DNA of 64,000 bases, taken from the NCBI RefSeq assembly GCF_018141525.1, contig NZ_CP064655.1, positions 1,674,001-1,738,000 on the forward strand, read 5' to 3'. Made by a program: the position numbers and the translations under genes. Source of the DNA: Miltoncostaea marina. GTDB lineage: Bacteria > Actinomycetota > Thermoleophilia > Miltoncostaeales > Miltoncostaeaceae. The notes under the pieces were generated by a model, which was not told where the DNA came from, made no database searches, and was given only the letters and a program-made list of their open reading frames with translations. This document shows positions 54,258 to 62,749 of the stretch, piece after piece (positions within the stretch are counted from its first letter, which is position 1; every line of letters begins with the position of its first letter).

Positions 54258-55619
54258 GTGCTCAGGACCTCCACCGCGGCCGCCCTGCTGGTGGCCGGGG
54301 CCCTCGGGGCCGGGACCGCGCTCGCCCAGGCGCCGGCGCCGCCCGCCACCCCCGCGCCGACGCCCGCGACGCCCGCGCCCGACGCCGCCCCCGCCATCGC
54401 CTCGCTGCGGGTACCGAAGGTCGTGACGGCCCAGCAGGGGCACGCGCGGCTGCTGGTCGGCGTGCGGCTGGCCACCCCGGCGCGGCTGTCGATCCAGATC
54501 TCCGCCGTGAAGGGCGACCGGGTCGTGCGCACGATCGCCGACACGGAGGACCGCAGGGCGGGGCGCTCCTACCTGCGCATCGACGCCATCGACCAGCAGG
54601 GCTATCAGCTGCTCCGGGGGGCCTACCGCGTGCGGGTGCAGGCGAGCGACGAGCAGGGGCGCCTGTCGCGCGCCCTGCAGGCGACCGTCCGGCTGCGGCT
54701 CACCGCGCCGCGCGGCCAGTTCGACGCCTACACGATCCCGCTGTGGCGGGCGTTCCGCCGCCAGGCCGGCACGACCGCCGACGGCCAGCTCGTGGCCGTC
54801 GTGGCCCCGAAGGGCGCCGTGGCCGCGGCCGGCATCCGGCGCGGCGACGTCGTGACCTCGCTGAACGGCGCGCCGGTCGGCTCGCCGGGCGCGTGGTCGG
54901 CGGCCCTGCGGGCGCTTCCCGCCGGGAAGGAGGTCGCCGTTGCGTTCGTGCGCGGCGGCGCCGAGCGCACGGCCACCCTGACGCCCAAGCCCGACTGGGA
55001 GCAGGCCCCCGACTACGCGCGTGCGCTGACGGTGGCCGTGCGGCGCGAGCCGCGCACCGTCGCCTACGCGGTCGCGCGTGCCCGCCAGATGGTCGAGGCG
55101 GGGAAGCACGCGCCGGCCGCCCGGCTGGTGGCCGCCTGGCCCCGCAGCTGGCGCACCAGCGCCCCCGGCCAGCTCGTGCAGGGCGAGATCGAGGCCGCCC
55201 GCGAGCGCTGGAAGCAGGCGCTCGGGGCCTACAACCGCGCGCGCAAGAAGGACCCGCGACTGGCCGCCGCCGAGTTCGGGCGCGGCGTGGCCCTCTCGTC
55301 GCTGAAGAAGGACCGGCCGTCGCGTATCGCGTTCGCCGCCGCCGGGCGCCTCGACCCGGCCGACGCCGCGGCGGCGGGCTTCGAGGCCTACGCACTGCTG
55401 CGCGAGGACCGCGTCCCCGACGCCGTGGCCGCCGCCTCGCGGGCCGTCCGCCTCGACAACCGCTACGCCGACGCGTTCCTGCCGCTGGGGATGGCGCTGC
55501 TGGCCGACGGCCAGAAGGCGCAGGGCGTCAGGATGCTGCGCCGGGGCCTGCTGCTGCTGGAGGACGCCGAGCGGGCGGCCCGCCTCACCACCGAGCACCT
55601 GGACCCGACCGACCCGTAG
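54258..55619 (+). CDS. Secreted PDZ-TPR protein
   Basis: A 453-residue exported protein. The signal peptide is RTSTAAALLVAGALGAGTALA, followed by a Pro/Ala/Thr linker. A beta-rich domain (about 48-155, SLRVPKVVTAQQGHARLLVGVRL...YRVRVQASDEQGRLS) precedes a PDZ domain (about 170-250, VAVVAPKGAVAAAGIRRGDVVTSLNGAPVGS...VAVAFVRGG). A TPR-like region follows (about 265-440, GAYNRARKKDPRLAAAEFG; LDNRYADAFLPLGMALL). No protease domain is present. It may be a cell-envelope adaptor or scaffold. It is divergent from the deoA operon. Confidence 0.82.
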   Translation: MLRTSTAAALLVAGALGAGTALAQAPAPPATPAPTPATPAPDAAPAIASLRVPKVVTAQQGHARLLVGVRLATPARLSIQISAVKGDRVVRTIADTEDRRAGRSYLRIDAIDQQGYQLLRGAYRVRVQASDEQGRLSRALQATVRLRLTAPRGQFDAYTIPLWRAFRRQAGTTADGQLVAVVAPKGAVAAAGIRRGDVVTSLNGAPVGSPGAWSAALRALPAGKEVAVAFVRGGAERTATLTPKPDWEQAPDYARALTVAVRREPRTVAYAVARARQMVEAGKHAPAARLVAAWPRSWRTSAPGQLVQGEIEAARERWKQALGAYNRARKKDPRLAAAEFGRGVALSSLKKDRPSRIAFAAAGRLDPADAAAAGFEAYALLREDRVPDAVAAASRAVRLDNRYADAFLPLGMALLADGQKAQGVRMLRRGLLLLEDAERAARLTTEHLDPTDP

Positions 55620-55938
55620 CCCGGCGGCCCGCGCCGTCCGCCGTCGAGCGGCGGCATCCGCAGCGCAGGTGGCGGCACGCGCCACCCGCGTTGCTCGAGC
55701 GGGCGCGGCGGGCCTGCCCCGGCCCGTCCGGAACGATCGGGATGCGCGCGCCCCGAGCCCCCGCGCGCGTGTGTGACGGCGAGACGCGGTCGGGCGCTCG
55801 GGCTCGGCGAGCGGCCGAGCGCGTCTCGGCGCCGGGCGCTCGGGCTCCGGGGCGCCGGCACCCGGGCACGCCGGTCGCGCGCCTCCGCCGTCGCGGCCGC
55901 GAGTGCCGCCGGCGCCGGGCGCGGACGGCCGGCCCTGG
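55620..55938. other. Gap after the PDZ-TPR gene, no gene seen
   Basis: About 320 bases of very GC-rich sequence with no credible frame on either strand. It contains a 15-base direct repeat (CGGGCGCTCGGGCTC at 55791-55805 and 55833-55847). No terminator hairpin stands out directly after the upstream stop. Confidence 0.5.
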
Positions 55939-56247
55939 TCAGATCTCGCCGGTCGGCTCGTTGCCCCCGCCGTCGTCGAGCGGGTCGCCGTGGCGCGGCC
56001 GCGGCGGCCGCCGCGAGCGTCCGCGCATGGCGCCGCCGCCCCCGCCGGCGAGCACCAGCACCGTCACCACGCCGGCCGCCAGCCCGGCCCAGAACTCCCA
56101 CCGCACCAGCGGGTTCTCGGCGAAGATGCCGTAGAGCAGGAAGACCGCGATCACGCCGACGAGGGCGAGCGCCCGCTGCCGCGGGGCGGCGAGGTGCACC
56201 ACCCATGGGGCGAGCAGCGCGATGAGGAGCAGCAGGATCGTGCTCAC
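55939..56247 (-). CDS. Small membrane protein
   Basis: A 102-residue protein with three hydrophobic helices: ILLLLIALLAPWVVHL, ALALVGVIAVFLLYGIF and FWAGLAAGVVTVLVLA. A short loop (AENPLVRWE) separates helices 2 and 3. The cytoplasmic tail is basic then acidic (MRGRSRRPPRPRHGDPLDDGG). The family is not recognised. The start is GTG; a TACGCT-like -10 lies about 55 bases upstream, so it seems to be monocistronic. Confidence 0.65.
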   Translation of the reverse strand: MSTILLLLIALLAPWVVHLAAPRQRALALVGVIAVFLLYGIFAENPLVRWEFWAGLAAGVVTVLVLAGGGGGAMRGRSRRPPRPRHGDPLDDGGGNEPTGEI

Positions 56248-56335
56248 GCGCGGCTCCGGCGCGTGGCAGGCGGGGTGCGGGCGGGCTCGGGCATCGGCGG
56301 AGCGTAGTGCGCGCCGGTCCCGGTCGTCCAGCCGC

Positions 56336-56341
56336 TAGCGT
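56336..56341 (+). promoter_or_regulatory. -10 element of the DUF429 gene (leaderless)
   Basis: TAGCGT with a seven-base gap to ATG 56349. Confidence 0.4.
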
Positions 56342-56348
56342 TGCGGGG

Positions 56349-57131
56349 ATGGGCGACGTGGCCGGCCTGCACCTGCTCCAGGGCGTCGAGCTGGTGGGCT
56401 CGCCGCGGCGCTCCGCGCTCGCCACGCTCGACGCCGAGGGGCGCCTGACGGGCCTCGAGCTGCTGCAGCACGACGCGGAGATCGTGCGCGCCGTCGACGC
56501 CGCGGCGCCCGCCGTGCTGGTGGTCGACGCCCCGCTCGCGGTGCCCGGGGAGCGGGGTCGTCGCGACGCGGAGGCGGTGCTCGCCTGGTGCGACGTCCCG
56601 GCCTTCCCGGTCTCGCGGCGGCGCCTGGCGCAGGTGCACGGCGGTATGCGGGGGCCGGCGCTCGCGCCGGACCTGCGGCGGCCCGGCAGGCGCGTGGTGG
56701 AGACCCTGCCCGACGCGGTGCTGCGCCAGCTCGCATGGGAGCGCGAGCACCCGCCCGGCGCGGCGCCCATCCCCCTCGCCGACTACCGGGCCGCCTGGCT
56801 CGGCGTGCGCCCGCCCGCCTACCGCCCGAAGGGCGTCGGCCGGGCACGGCGCGCCGGGATGCCGGCCGCCCACGCGCTGATCGCCGGCGCCGTGGACCTG
56901 GGCGGGTGGACGCCGGGGGCCGCGGGCGACGACTGGGAGGCGATCGCGGACGCGGCGCGCCTGGACGCCCTCCTGTGCGCGTACGCCGCCCTGCGCCTGC
57001 TGCGCGGGGCGGCCGTGGTGGTCGGCACGCCCGAGCGGGGCGAGGTCGCCCTGCCCGCCGACGCGAACCTGGCGGCGCGCCTGGCGGCCACCCTGGCGCG
57101 CCTTCGCGCCGAGGGCGCGGTCGCCATCTGA
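56349..57131 (+). CDS. DUF429 family protein
   Basis: A 260-residue DUF429 protein with an RNase H-like fold, predicted to be a nuclease or nucleotide-binding protein but uncharacterised. Conserved features are VVDAPLAVPGERGRRDAEAVLAW (the Asp of the fold), FPVSRRRLAQVHGG, VVETLPDAVLRQL and DWEAIADAARLDALLCAYAAL (second acidic cluster). The N-terminal strand is unusual: GLHLLQGVELVGSPRR lacks the typical VAGVDGC start, so the first acidic residue may be missing. Leaderless-type promoter. Confidence 0.8.
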   Translation: MGDVAGLHLLQGVELVGSPRRSALATLDAEGRLTGLELLQHDAEIVRAVDAAAPAVLVVDAPLAVPGERGRRDAEAVLAWCDVPAFPVSRRRLAQVHGGMRGPALAPDLRRPGRRVVETLPDAVLRQLAWEREHPPGAAPIPLADYRAAWLGVRPPAYRPKGVGRARRAGMPAAHALIAGAVDLGGWTPGAAGDDWEAIADAARLDALLCAYAALRLLRGAAVVVGTPERGEVALPADANLAARLAATLARLRAEGAVAI

Positions 57132-57220
57132 CGGGGTTGCCCGCGACGCGCGCATTCGTGAGAATCCGCACGAAGCCCCTCGCGGGGCGCCTGAGGCCAA
57201 TCGCTCGAGGAGGACGTCCC

Positions 57221-57436
57221 GTGGGGAACAGCGTCTACAAGGTCATCGAGATCGTGGGGACCAGCGAGTCGTCGTGGGAGGACGCCACCGCGGCGGCCGT
57301 GAAGACCGCGTCCAAGACCCTCCGCGACCTGCGCGTCGCCGAGGTCGTCAAGCAGGACGTCACGATCAACGAGGACGGCAGCGTGGACCAGTACCGCACC
57401 CGCCTGTCGGTGTCGTTCAAGTACCAGGAGGACTAG
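57221..57436 (+). CDS. Dodecin 2 (flavin residues replaced)
   Basis: A 71-residue dodecin by fold and sequence: VYKVIEIVGTSESSWEDATA, KTLRDLRVAEVV, then DGSVDQYRTRLSVSFKYQ. The position of the flavin-stacking Trp is Val39 and that of the conserved Gln is Arg59, so flavin binding of the usual kind is doubtful. GAGGAGGAC precedes the GTG start. The 3' end overlaps the convergent deoB gene by 20 bases. Confidence 0.9.
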   Translation: MGNSVYKVIEIVGTSESSWEDATAAAVKTASKTLRDLRVAEVVKQDVTINEDGSVDQYRTRLSVSFKYQED

Positions 57437-58595
57437 GCAGCGGCACCGGGCGCCCGGCCAGGCCGGCGGGCGCCCGGACGCCGAACCGGGCGAGCACCGT
57501 GGCGCCGACGTCGCCGAAGCCGCCCCGGTGCGGCGCGTGCGGGTGGCCGGCGCCGGCGACGCGGGCCAGCAACGGCACCTGCTCGCGGGTGTGGTCGGTG
57601 CCCGCGTGGGCCGGGTCGTTGCCGTGGTCGGCGGTCACGATCAGCAGGTCGCCGGGCCGCGCCGCCTCGACCAGCCGCCCAAGCAGGCCGTCGAGCCGCT
57701 CGAGGGCGCGCGCGTAGCCGACGGCGTCGCGTCGGTGGCCGAAGCCCGTGTCGAGCTCGAGCAGGTTCGCGAACACGAGCCCCCGCTCCAGGGAGCCCAT
57801 CAGCCCGGCGACCAGGCGGACGCCCTCGGCGTCGCTCCCGGTGGGGTGGTCCTCCGACAGCCCGCGGCCCGCCACCAGCTGGCCGACCTTGCCCACGCCC
57901 ACGACCGGCACGCCGGCCGCCGCCAGTGCGTCGAGCGCCGTGGGGCCCGCCGGCGGGAGGGCGAAGTCGCGGCGCCCCGCCGTGCGCCGGAACGCGCCGG
58001 GCGCCCCGGTGAAGGGCCGGGCGATGACGCGCTCCACGGCGTGCTCGCCGGTCATGACGGCGCGCACCCGCTCGCAGGCGGCGTACAGCTCCGCGGGCGT
58101 CAGCACCTCGTCGTGGGCGGCGATCTGGAGCACCGAGTCGGCCGAGGTGTAGACGATCGGCGCGCCCGTGCGCAGGTGCTCCGGCCCCAGCCGCGCGACG
58201 ACCTCCGTGCCCGACGCCGGCGCGTTGCAGAGCCAGCCGCGCCCGCCCATGGCCGCGTCGACGGCGGCCATCACGTCGTCCGGGAAGCCGTCCGGGTAGG
58301 TCGGGGGCGGCGCGGTGGTGACCAGCCCCATCAGCTCGCGGTGGCCGGTGGCGCTGTCGGTCGCCGCGGAGCGCTCGGTGAGGCGACCCGCCACCGCGCC
58401 GGGGCGCGGACACGGGCGCAGGCCGGCGGCGACGGCCGCGTTGCCGAGGCCGAGCGCCTCCAGCACCGGCAGGCGGATGCCGCCCACCGCGGCGGCGGCG
58501 TGGCCCAGCGTGTCGGCGCCGGCGTCGCCGAACGCCGCCGCGTCCGGCGCCCCGCCCACGCCCAGGCCGTCGATGACCACCACGAACGCCCTCAC
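57417..58595 (-). CDS. deoB: Phosphopentomutase
   Basis: A 392-residue DeoB of the alkaline phosphatase superfamily, moving phosphate between C1 and C5 of ribose or deoxyribose. It links nucleoside phosphorylases such as DeoA to central metabolism. The metal site starts VVVIDGLGVGGAPDA; TDSATGHRELMG holds the phosphoacceptor region; VTADHGNDPAHAGTDHTREQVPLL carries the C-terminal Asp/His ligands. GTG 58595 overlaps the DUF3891 gene stop (GTGA). The frame ends 20 bases inside the convergent dodecin 2 gene. Confidence 0.95.
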   Translation of the reverse strand: MRAFVVVIDGLGVGGAPDAAAFGDAGADTLGHAAAAVGGIRLPVLEALGLGNAAVAAGLRPCPRPGAVAGRLTERSAATDSATGHRELMGLVTTAPPPTYPDGFPDDVMAAVDAAMGGRGWLCNAPASGTEVVARLGPEHLRTGAPIVYTSADSVLQIAAHDEVLTPAELYAACERVRAVMTGEHAVERVIARPFTGAPGAFRRTAGRRDFALPPAGPTALDALAAAGVPVVGVGKVGQLVAGRGLSEDHPTGSDAEGVRLVAGLMGSLERGLVFANLLELDTGFGHRRDAVGYARALERLDGLLGRLVEAARPGDLLIVTADHGNDPAHAGTDHTREQVPLLARVAGAGHPHAPHRGGFGDVGATVLARFGVRAPAGLAGRPVPLPSPPGT

Positions 58596-59383
58596 GCCGG
58601 CCTGGCACTCAGCTCGAGGGTGAACGGCGCGGCCGCGGCGAACGCGGTCCGCAGGTCGTCGTCGTCGGTGTAGCGTCGGTCGGGGATCGCCCGCGCGGCC
58701 ACCGGCAGGGCCACGCGGTCGCTCCCGAACGGCCAGGGCCGGATGGTGCACCCGTCCGGGCCGTCGGGCCGCAGCTCGAGGTCGACGCCCGGGTCGCCGA
58801 CCGCGCGGGGCACCCGCGGCAGGTCCCCCGCCCGGCCGGCGGGCAGCGCCCGCCAGGTGAGGTAGAGGCTGAGCGCGTCCCACGCCTGCAGGAGCCGGTA
58901 GGCGGCCCACTCCCACTCGGGCGAGGGCGCGCGGTCGCCCATCGCCGCGCGCAGCTCGTCCTGCACACGGTCCTGCTCGTCGAGGAACGCGCGCACGTGG
59001 GGCGGCCGCTCGGCGCGCGGCGTGGGCTCGCCGGGGTCGAGGCCCCGCCGCGCCTCGTAGAGCCCCTGGCCGTGCAGGCTCACGAGCAGCCCCGCGAGCG
59101 GGTCGCGCCTGCGCACGGCGTCGATGCCGCGACGGTAGAGGGCGACGTGCTCCGTGCGGTCGATCTCCGTGAAGTCGACCGGGCGGCCGTCGCGGGCGCG
59201 CGGCGCGGCCTCCCACTCGCGCCAGCCCTCGTCGTGCAGGCGCGCGGCCGTCACGAGCGCCTCCGCCCCCTCGGGCAGGGCGAAGCCGCCGCCGCCCCAG
59301 GCGCGGGCCATGAGGCCGCACTGCTCCTGGTGGTCCACCTGGCGCACCAGCACGAGCCCCTCCGGGCGGCGCGAGACGATCAC
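58592..59383 (-). CDS. DUF3891 family protein
   Basis: A 263-residue DUF3891 protein. Typical features are VLVRQVDHQEQCGLMARAWGG at the N terminus, ARLHDEGWREWEAAPRARDGRPVDF (conserved HD-like pair His-Asp), VSLHGQGLYE and WDALSLYL. The arrangement of conserved His and Asp recalls HD-type metal enzymes, but no activity is known. It is coupled to deoB by a GTGA overlap and lies just downstream of the helicase gene, with which it may share a transcript. Confidence 0.85.
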   Translation of the reverse strand: MIVSRRPEGLVLVRQVDHQEQCGLMARAWGGGGFALPEGAEALVTAARLHDEGWREWEAAPRARDGRPVDFTEIDRTEHVALYRRGIDAVRRRDPLAGLLVSLHGQGLYEARRGLDPGEPTPRAERPPHVRAFLDEQDRVQDELRAAMGDRAPSPEWEWAAYRLLQAWDALSLYLTWRALPAGRAGDLPRVPRAVGDPGVDLELRPDGPDGCTIRPWPFGSDRVALPVAARAIPDRRYTDDDDLRTAFAAAAPFTLELSARPA

Positions 59384-59393
59384 GTGCCCTCCC

Positions 59394-61487
59394 CTACCGG
59401 ACCGACCACTCCTCCACGAGATCCCCGAGGTCGCGGTCGAGGAACCCCTGCCCGGAGTTGAGCACCACCGCGTCGGCCCCCGTGTCCCACGGCCGCCGGG
59501 CGGCGATCGGCCGGCAGAGGTACAGCTCGTCGGCGGCGCGCGTGACCGCCACGTGGAAGAGGCGCTCCTCCTCGTCGAGGTTGCCCTCGCTCACCGCCCA
59601 ACCGCTCGGGAACGACCCCGGCTCCACCTGGAGCACGAAGACCACCGGCCACTCGAGGCCCTTGGCCTGGTGGACGCTCGACAGGGCGACCCGGCGCGCG
59701 GGCCCGGACACGTCCTCGTCGGCCTCCACCCGCTCGGCCAGCTGCAGTTCGCCGAGGAAGGCGTCGAGGCCGGCGGAGCGGGTGGCGAGCTCGGCCAGGC
59801 GGGCGAGGTCGCCCTCGCGGTCGCGCCAGTTGGCGTACCGGCGCTGCAGGTGGTCGCGGTACCAGTCGGCGCGGGCCACCAGCAGGACGATCTCCTCCGG
59901 GCGGTCGGTGGCGCGCAGCGCGGCCGCCGTGGCGCCGAAGCGGCGCAGGCCGGCCGGCGCGGCCCCGTCGTCGGCGAGGGCGGCGGCCGCCGCGAGCGGG
60001 TCGGGCTGGACCGAGGCGTGCGCCCACACGCGCGCGGCGGTCGCGGCGCCCACCCGCTCGAAGAGGCGCAGCGCCCGGCGCCAGGCGAGCTCGTCGCGCG
60101 GGTTGTGGCGCATGCGGCAGAAGGCGAGGGCGTCCTTCACGTGCGCGCTCTCCACGAAGCGGGCGCCCGAGAAGAGCTCGAACTCGACGCCGGCCTCGGC
60201 GAGCGCCAGCTGCAGGTCGACCGAGTGGTGGTGGGCCCGGTAGAGGACCGCGATGTCGCCGGGCTCGCGCCCCTCCGTGATGAGGTCCGCGATGCGCTGC
60301 ACCACGAAGCGGGCCTCGTCCTGCACCGAGGTCAGGTGGGCGACGACGGGGCGGGCGCCCGCCCCCGGCCGGTGCGCCCGCATGCGCTTGCCGAACGGGT
60401 TGCCCGCCGGCAGCGTCTCCTGCGCGAGGGCCACCACCTCGGGGGTGGAGCGGTAGTTGGTGCCGAGCGGGAAGACCCGCGTGCCCGGCGCCGCGGCGAA
60501 GCGCTCCACCACGCGCGGGTCCGCGCCGCGCCAGGAGTAGATCGACTGGTCCGGGTCGGCCACCGCGACGAGCGTGCTGCCCTCGCCGGCGAGCGCCTCG
60601 ACGATCGCCGCCTGGACCGGGTTGACGTCGTGCAGCTCGTCGACCAGCACCCACCGGTGCGCCTGGGCCAGGCGCCGGCGCACGCGCGGGTGCTCGTGCA
60701 GCAGGCGGGCGGTGTGCACGAGCAGGTCGGCGTAGTCGAGCGCTGCCATCGCGCGCTTGCGCTCGGCGTAGCCGTCGGCGATCGCCCGCAGGTCCTCCAG
60801 CCGGTCGGCCAGGCGCGGGTTGGCGGCGAGCACGACCTCCTCCAGCTCCCGCCCGCCCTCGGCGGCGAGCGCGGCCCAGCCGACGATCGCGGCGGGCTTC
60901 GGCAACGCGGGCCGGCGCTCCCGGCCCTCGAGCACCGCGTCGCGCGCCAGCGCGGCGACCTCGGCCTGGTCCTCGGCGTCGAGGACCGTGAACGTCGAGG
61001 GCACCCCGATCACGGGGCCGTACCGGTGCAGGATGCGGCGGCAGACCGAGTGGAAGGTGCCCGCCGTCATGCCGGAGAGGTCGACGCCCACGAGGCGCTC
61101 GGCGCGGTCGGTCATCTCCCGGGCGGCCCGCCGCGTGAACGTGACCAGCATGATCGCCTCGGGCGGCGTGCCGGTCTCGACCAGGTGGGCGACGGTCGCG
61201 ACGATCGTGCGCGTCTTGCCCGACCCGGCCGCCGCCAGCACCAGCGAGCGCCCCCGCGCCCCCTCCACGGCGGCGAGCTGCTCGTCGTCGAGCATCGCGC
61301 GCAGGCGCTCGGAGACCCCCTCCCGCCGGCCCTCCGGCGGGCGCAGCCGGTAGACGCGGCGCCCGGCGGGGTCGGCGGCGAGCGGGTCGCGCGGCGCCAC
61401 GGCGTCGCGGCGCGCCTTCTGCGCCTCGACGTGCGGCAGCCTCGGCGGGGCGGTCTGCCAGCGTGGGTATCCGGGGGCGGTGGACAC
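59394..61487 (-). CDS. UvrD/Rep-type ATP-dependent DNA helicase
   Basis: A 697-residue superfamily 1A 3'-5' helicase. It shows the Q motif DDEQLAAVEG, Walker A LAAAGSGKTRTI (about 80), motif Ia VTFTRRAAREM, motif II LVDELHDVNPVQ, motif III VADPDQSIYSWRGA, motif IV NYRSTPEVV, motif V LSSVHQAKGLEWPVVF and motif VI LFHVAVTRAADELYL. Motif II is DELHD rather than the common DEFQD. A 70-residue N-terminal extension (PGYPRWQTAPPRLPHVEAQ) is not typical of PcrA. The start is GTG, with TAACGT nine bases upstream. Confidence 0.93.
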   Translation of the reverse strand: MSTAPGYPRWQTAPPRLPHVEAQKARRDAVAPRDPLAADPAGRRVYRLRPPEGRREGVSERLRAMLDDEQLAAVEGARGRSLVLAAAGSGKTRTIVATVAHLVETGTPPEAIMLVTFTRRAAREMTDRAERLVGVDLSGMTAGTFHSVCRRILHRYGPVIGVPSTFTVLDAEDQAEVAALARDAVLEGRERRPALPKPAAIVGWAALAAEGGRELEEVVLAANPRLADRLEDLRAIADGYAERKRAMAALDYADLLVHTARLLHEHPRVRRRLAQAHRWVLVDELHDVNPVQAAIVEALAGEGSTLVAVADPDQSIYSWRGADPRVVERFAAAPGTRVFPLGTNYRSTPEVVALAQETLPAGNPFGKRMRAHRPGAGARPVVAHLTSVQDEARFVVQRIADLITEGREPGDIAVLYRAHHHSVDLQLALAEAGVEFELFSGARFVESAHVKDALAFCRMRHNPRDELAWRRALRLFERVGAATAARVWAHASVQPDPLAAAAALADDGAAPAGLRRFGATAAALRATDRPEEIVLLVARADWYRDHLQRRYANWRDREGDLARLAELATRSAGLDAFLGELQLAERVEADEDVSGPARRVALSSVHQAKGLEWPVVFVLQVEPGSFPSGWAVSEGNLDEEERLFHVAVTRAADELYLCRPIAARRPWDTGADAVVLNSGQGFLDRDLGDLVEEWSVR

Positions 61488-61496
61488 GGGCGCGGG

Positions 61497-61502
61497 ACGT
61501 TA
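61497..61502 (-). promoter_or_regulatory. -10 element of the helicase gene
   Basis: TAACGT on the minus strand, preceded by GGG, nine bases before GTG 61487. The divergent F420-type gene has GGGTACTGC at 61545-61553 in the same 102-base spacer. Confidence 0.35.
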
Positions 61503-61589
61503 CCCACGGCGCCGGACGACCCCTGCGTCGGCATCGGCAACGGCGGGTACTGCAGGCCGACGGGGCCCGGCGCGAGTGAGGAGTGGGCG

Positions 61590-62201
61590 ATGGACGTCAC
61601 CATCATCGGCACCGGCAACATGGCCAGGGGCATCGGCGCGCGGGTGGTCGCCGGCGGCCACGGGCTGACCGTGCTCGGCAGGGAGCGGGCGGAGGCGGAG
61701 GCGCTCGCCGCGGAGCTCGGCGGCGGCGCGCGCGCCGGCGAGGTCGGCGAGCCGGCGGAGAGCGACCTGGTCGTGCTGGCGGTGCCCTACGAGGCCGCCG
61801 CCGACCTCGCCCGCCGCTACGACGGCGCGACGATCGTGGACATCACCAACCCGGTGGACTTCTCGAGCTTCGAGCCCATCCACCCCGGGGCCGGCTCGGC
61901 CGCGGAGGAGATCCAGGCGGCGGCCCCGGGCGCGCGGGTCGTGAAGGCGTTCAACACCACCTTCGCCGGCACGCTCGCGGAGGGCGCCGTCGCCGGGCAG
62001 CCGCTCGACGTGCTGATCGCGGGCGACGACGAGGAGGCGAAGGGCCGCGTGGCCCGGCTCGCCCGCGACGGCGGCATGACGCCACGCGACGCCGGCCCGC
62101 TGCGGCGCGCCCGCGAGCTGGAGGCCGCCGGCTACCTGCACATGGCGCTCACCCAGGGCACCGAGGCCCCGTTCGGCACCGCGCTGCGGGTGGTCGCCTA
62201 G
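61590..62201 (+). CDS. F420-dependent NADP oxidoreductase-like protein
   Basis: A 203-residue Rossmann protein of the NADPH-dependent F420 reductase family. The nucleotide motif is TIIGTGNMARGIGARVV at the N terminus, with LGRERAEAEALA after strand 2. VVLAVPYEAAADLARRY, IVDITNPVDF, VVKAFNTTFAGTL and VLIAGDDEEAKGRV are family landmarks. It probably transfers hydride between NADP and F420 or a related substrate. The family also contains F420-independent members. GAGGAG precedes ATG 61590. Confidence 0.85.
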   Translation: MDVTIIGTGNMARGIGARVVAGGHGLTVLGRERAEAEALAAELGGGARAGEVGEPAESDLVVLAVPYEAAADLARRYDGATIVDITNPVDFSSFEPIHPGAGSAAEEIQAAAPGARVVKAFNTTFAGTLAEGAVAGQPLDVLIAGDDEEAKGRVARLARDGGMTPRDAGPLRRARELEAAGYLHMALTQGTEAPFGTALRVVA

Positions 62202-62749
62202 CCCGGGGGGCGCATCTCCCGCTCGAGCCGCAGGAGGCCGATCAGGGTCTTGGCGTCGCGCACCTCGTCGATGAGCCGGCCGAGATCGCCGAGCGGCCAC
62301 CGGACGACCTCGATCATCTCGTCCTCGCCCTCCGCCCGCGCCTCGACGGGGGTCAGGTCGCTCGCCATGAAGAGGTGGATGAACTCGGTGAGCATGGCGG
62401 GCGCGGTGTAGAAGCCGCCGGCGGCCCGCCAGGTGGCCGCGGCGCGGCCCGTCTCCTCGGCGAGCTCGCGGCGGGCGCACCCGAGCGGGTCCTCGCCCGG
62501 CACGTCGAGCTTGCCGGCCGGCAGCTCCAGCGTGAACTCCTCGACCGCCTCGCGCGGCTGGCGCACGAGCAGGACGTGGTCGTCCTCGACCGCCACGACG
62601 ACCGCCGCGCCCGGGTGGTCCATGACCTCCCGCCGCACGACCGAGCCGTCGGGGCGCCGGTAGTCGGAGACGCGCAGGTCGACGATCATCCCGCGGTAGA
62701 CCGGCTCCGACCGCACCGGCGGCCCGAGCCCGCCCGAGCGGTCGCTCAC
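62198..62749 (-). CDS. Nudix hydrolase, ADP-ribose pyrophosphatase type
   Basis: A 183-residue Nudix enzyme. The Nudix box is GKLDVPGEDPLGCARRELAEETGRAA (about residues 92-117), preceded by TLELPAG. The ADP-ribose pyrophosphatase group is suggested by RPDGSVVRREVMDHPGAAVVVAVEDDHVLLVRQPR and by APAMLTEFIHLFMA after the box. It would hydrolyse ADP-ribose to AMP and ribose-5-phosphate. GTG 62749 overlaps the peptidase stop (GTGA); the 3' end overlaps the convergent F420-type gene by four bases. Confidence 0.92.
   Translation of the reverse strand: MSDRSGGLGPPVRSEPVYRGMIVDLRVSDYRRPDGSVVRREVMDHPGAAVVVAVEDDHVLLVRQPREAVEEFTLELPAGKLDVPGEDPLGCARRELAEETGRAAATWRAAGGFYTAPAMLTEFIHLFMASDLTPVEARAEGEDEMIEVVRWPLGDLGRLIDEVRDAKTLIGLLRLEREMRPPG

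Noticed and set aside
55791-55847. 15-base direct repeat in the gap after the PDZ-TPR gene
   Set aside because: Low-complexity GC sequence, only two copies, no associated gene; probably chance.
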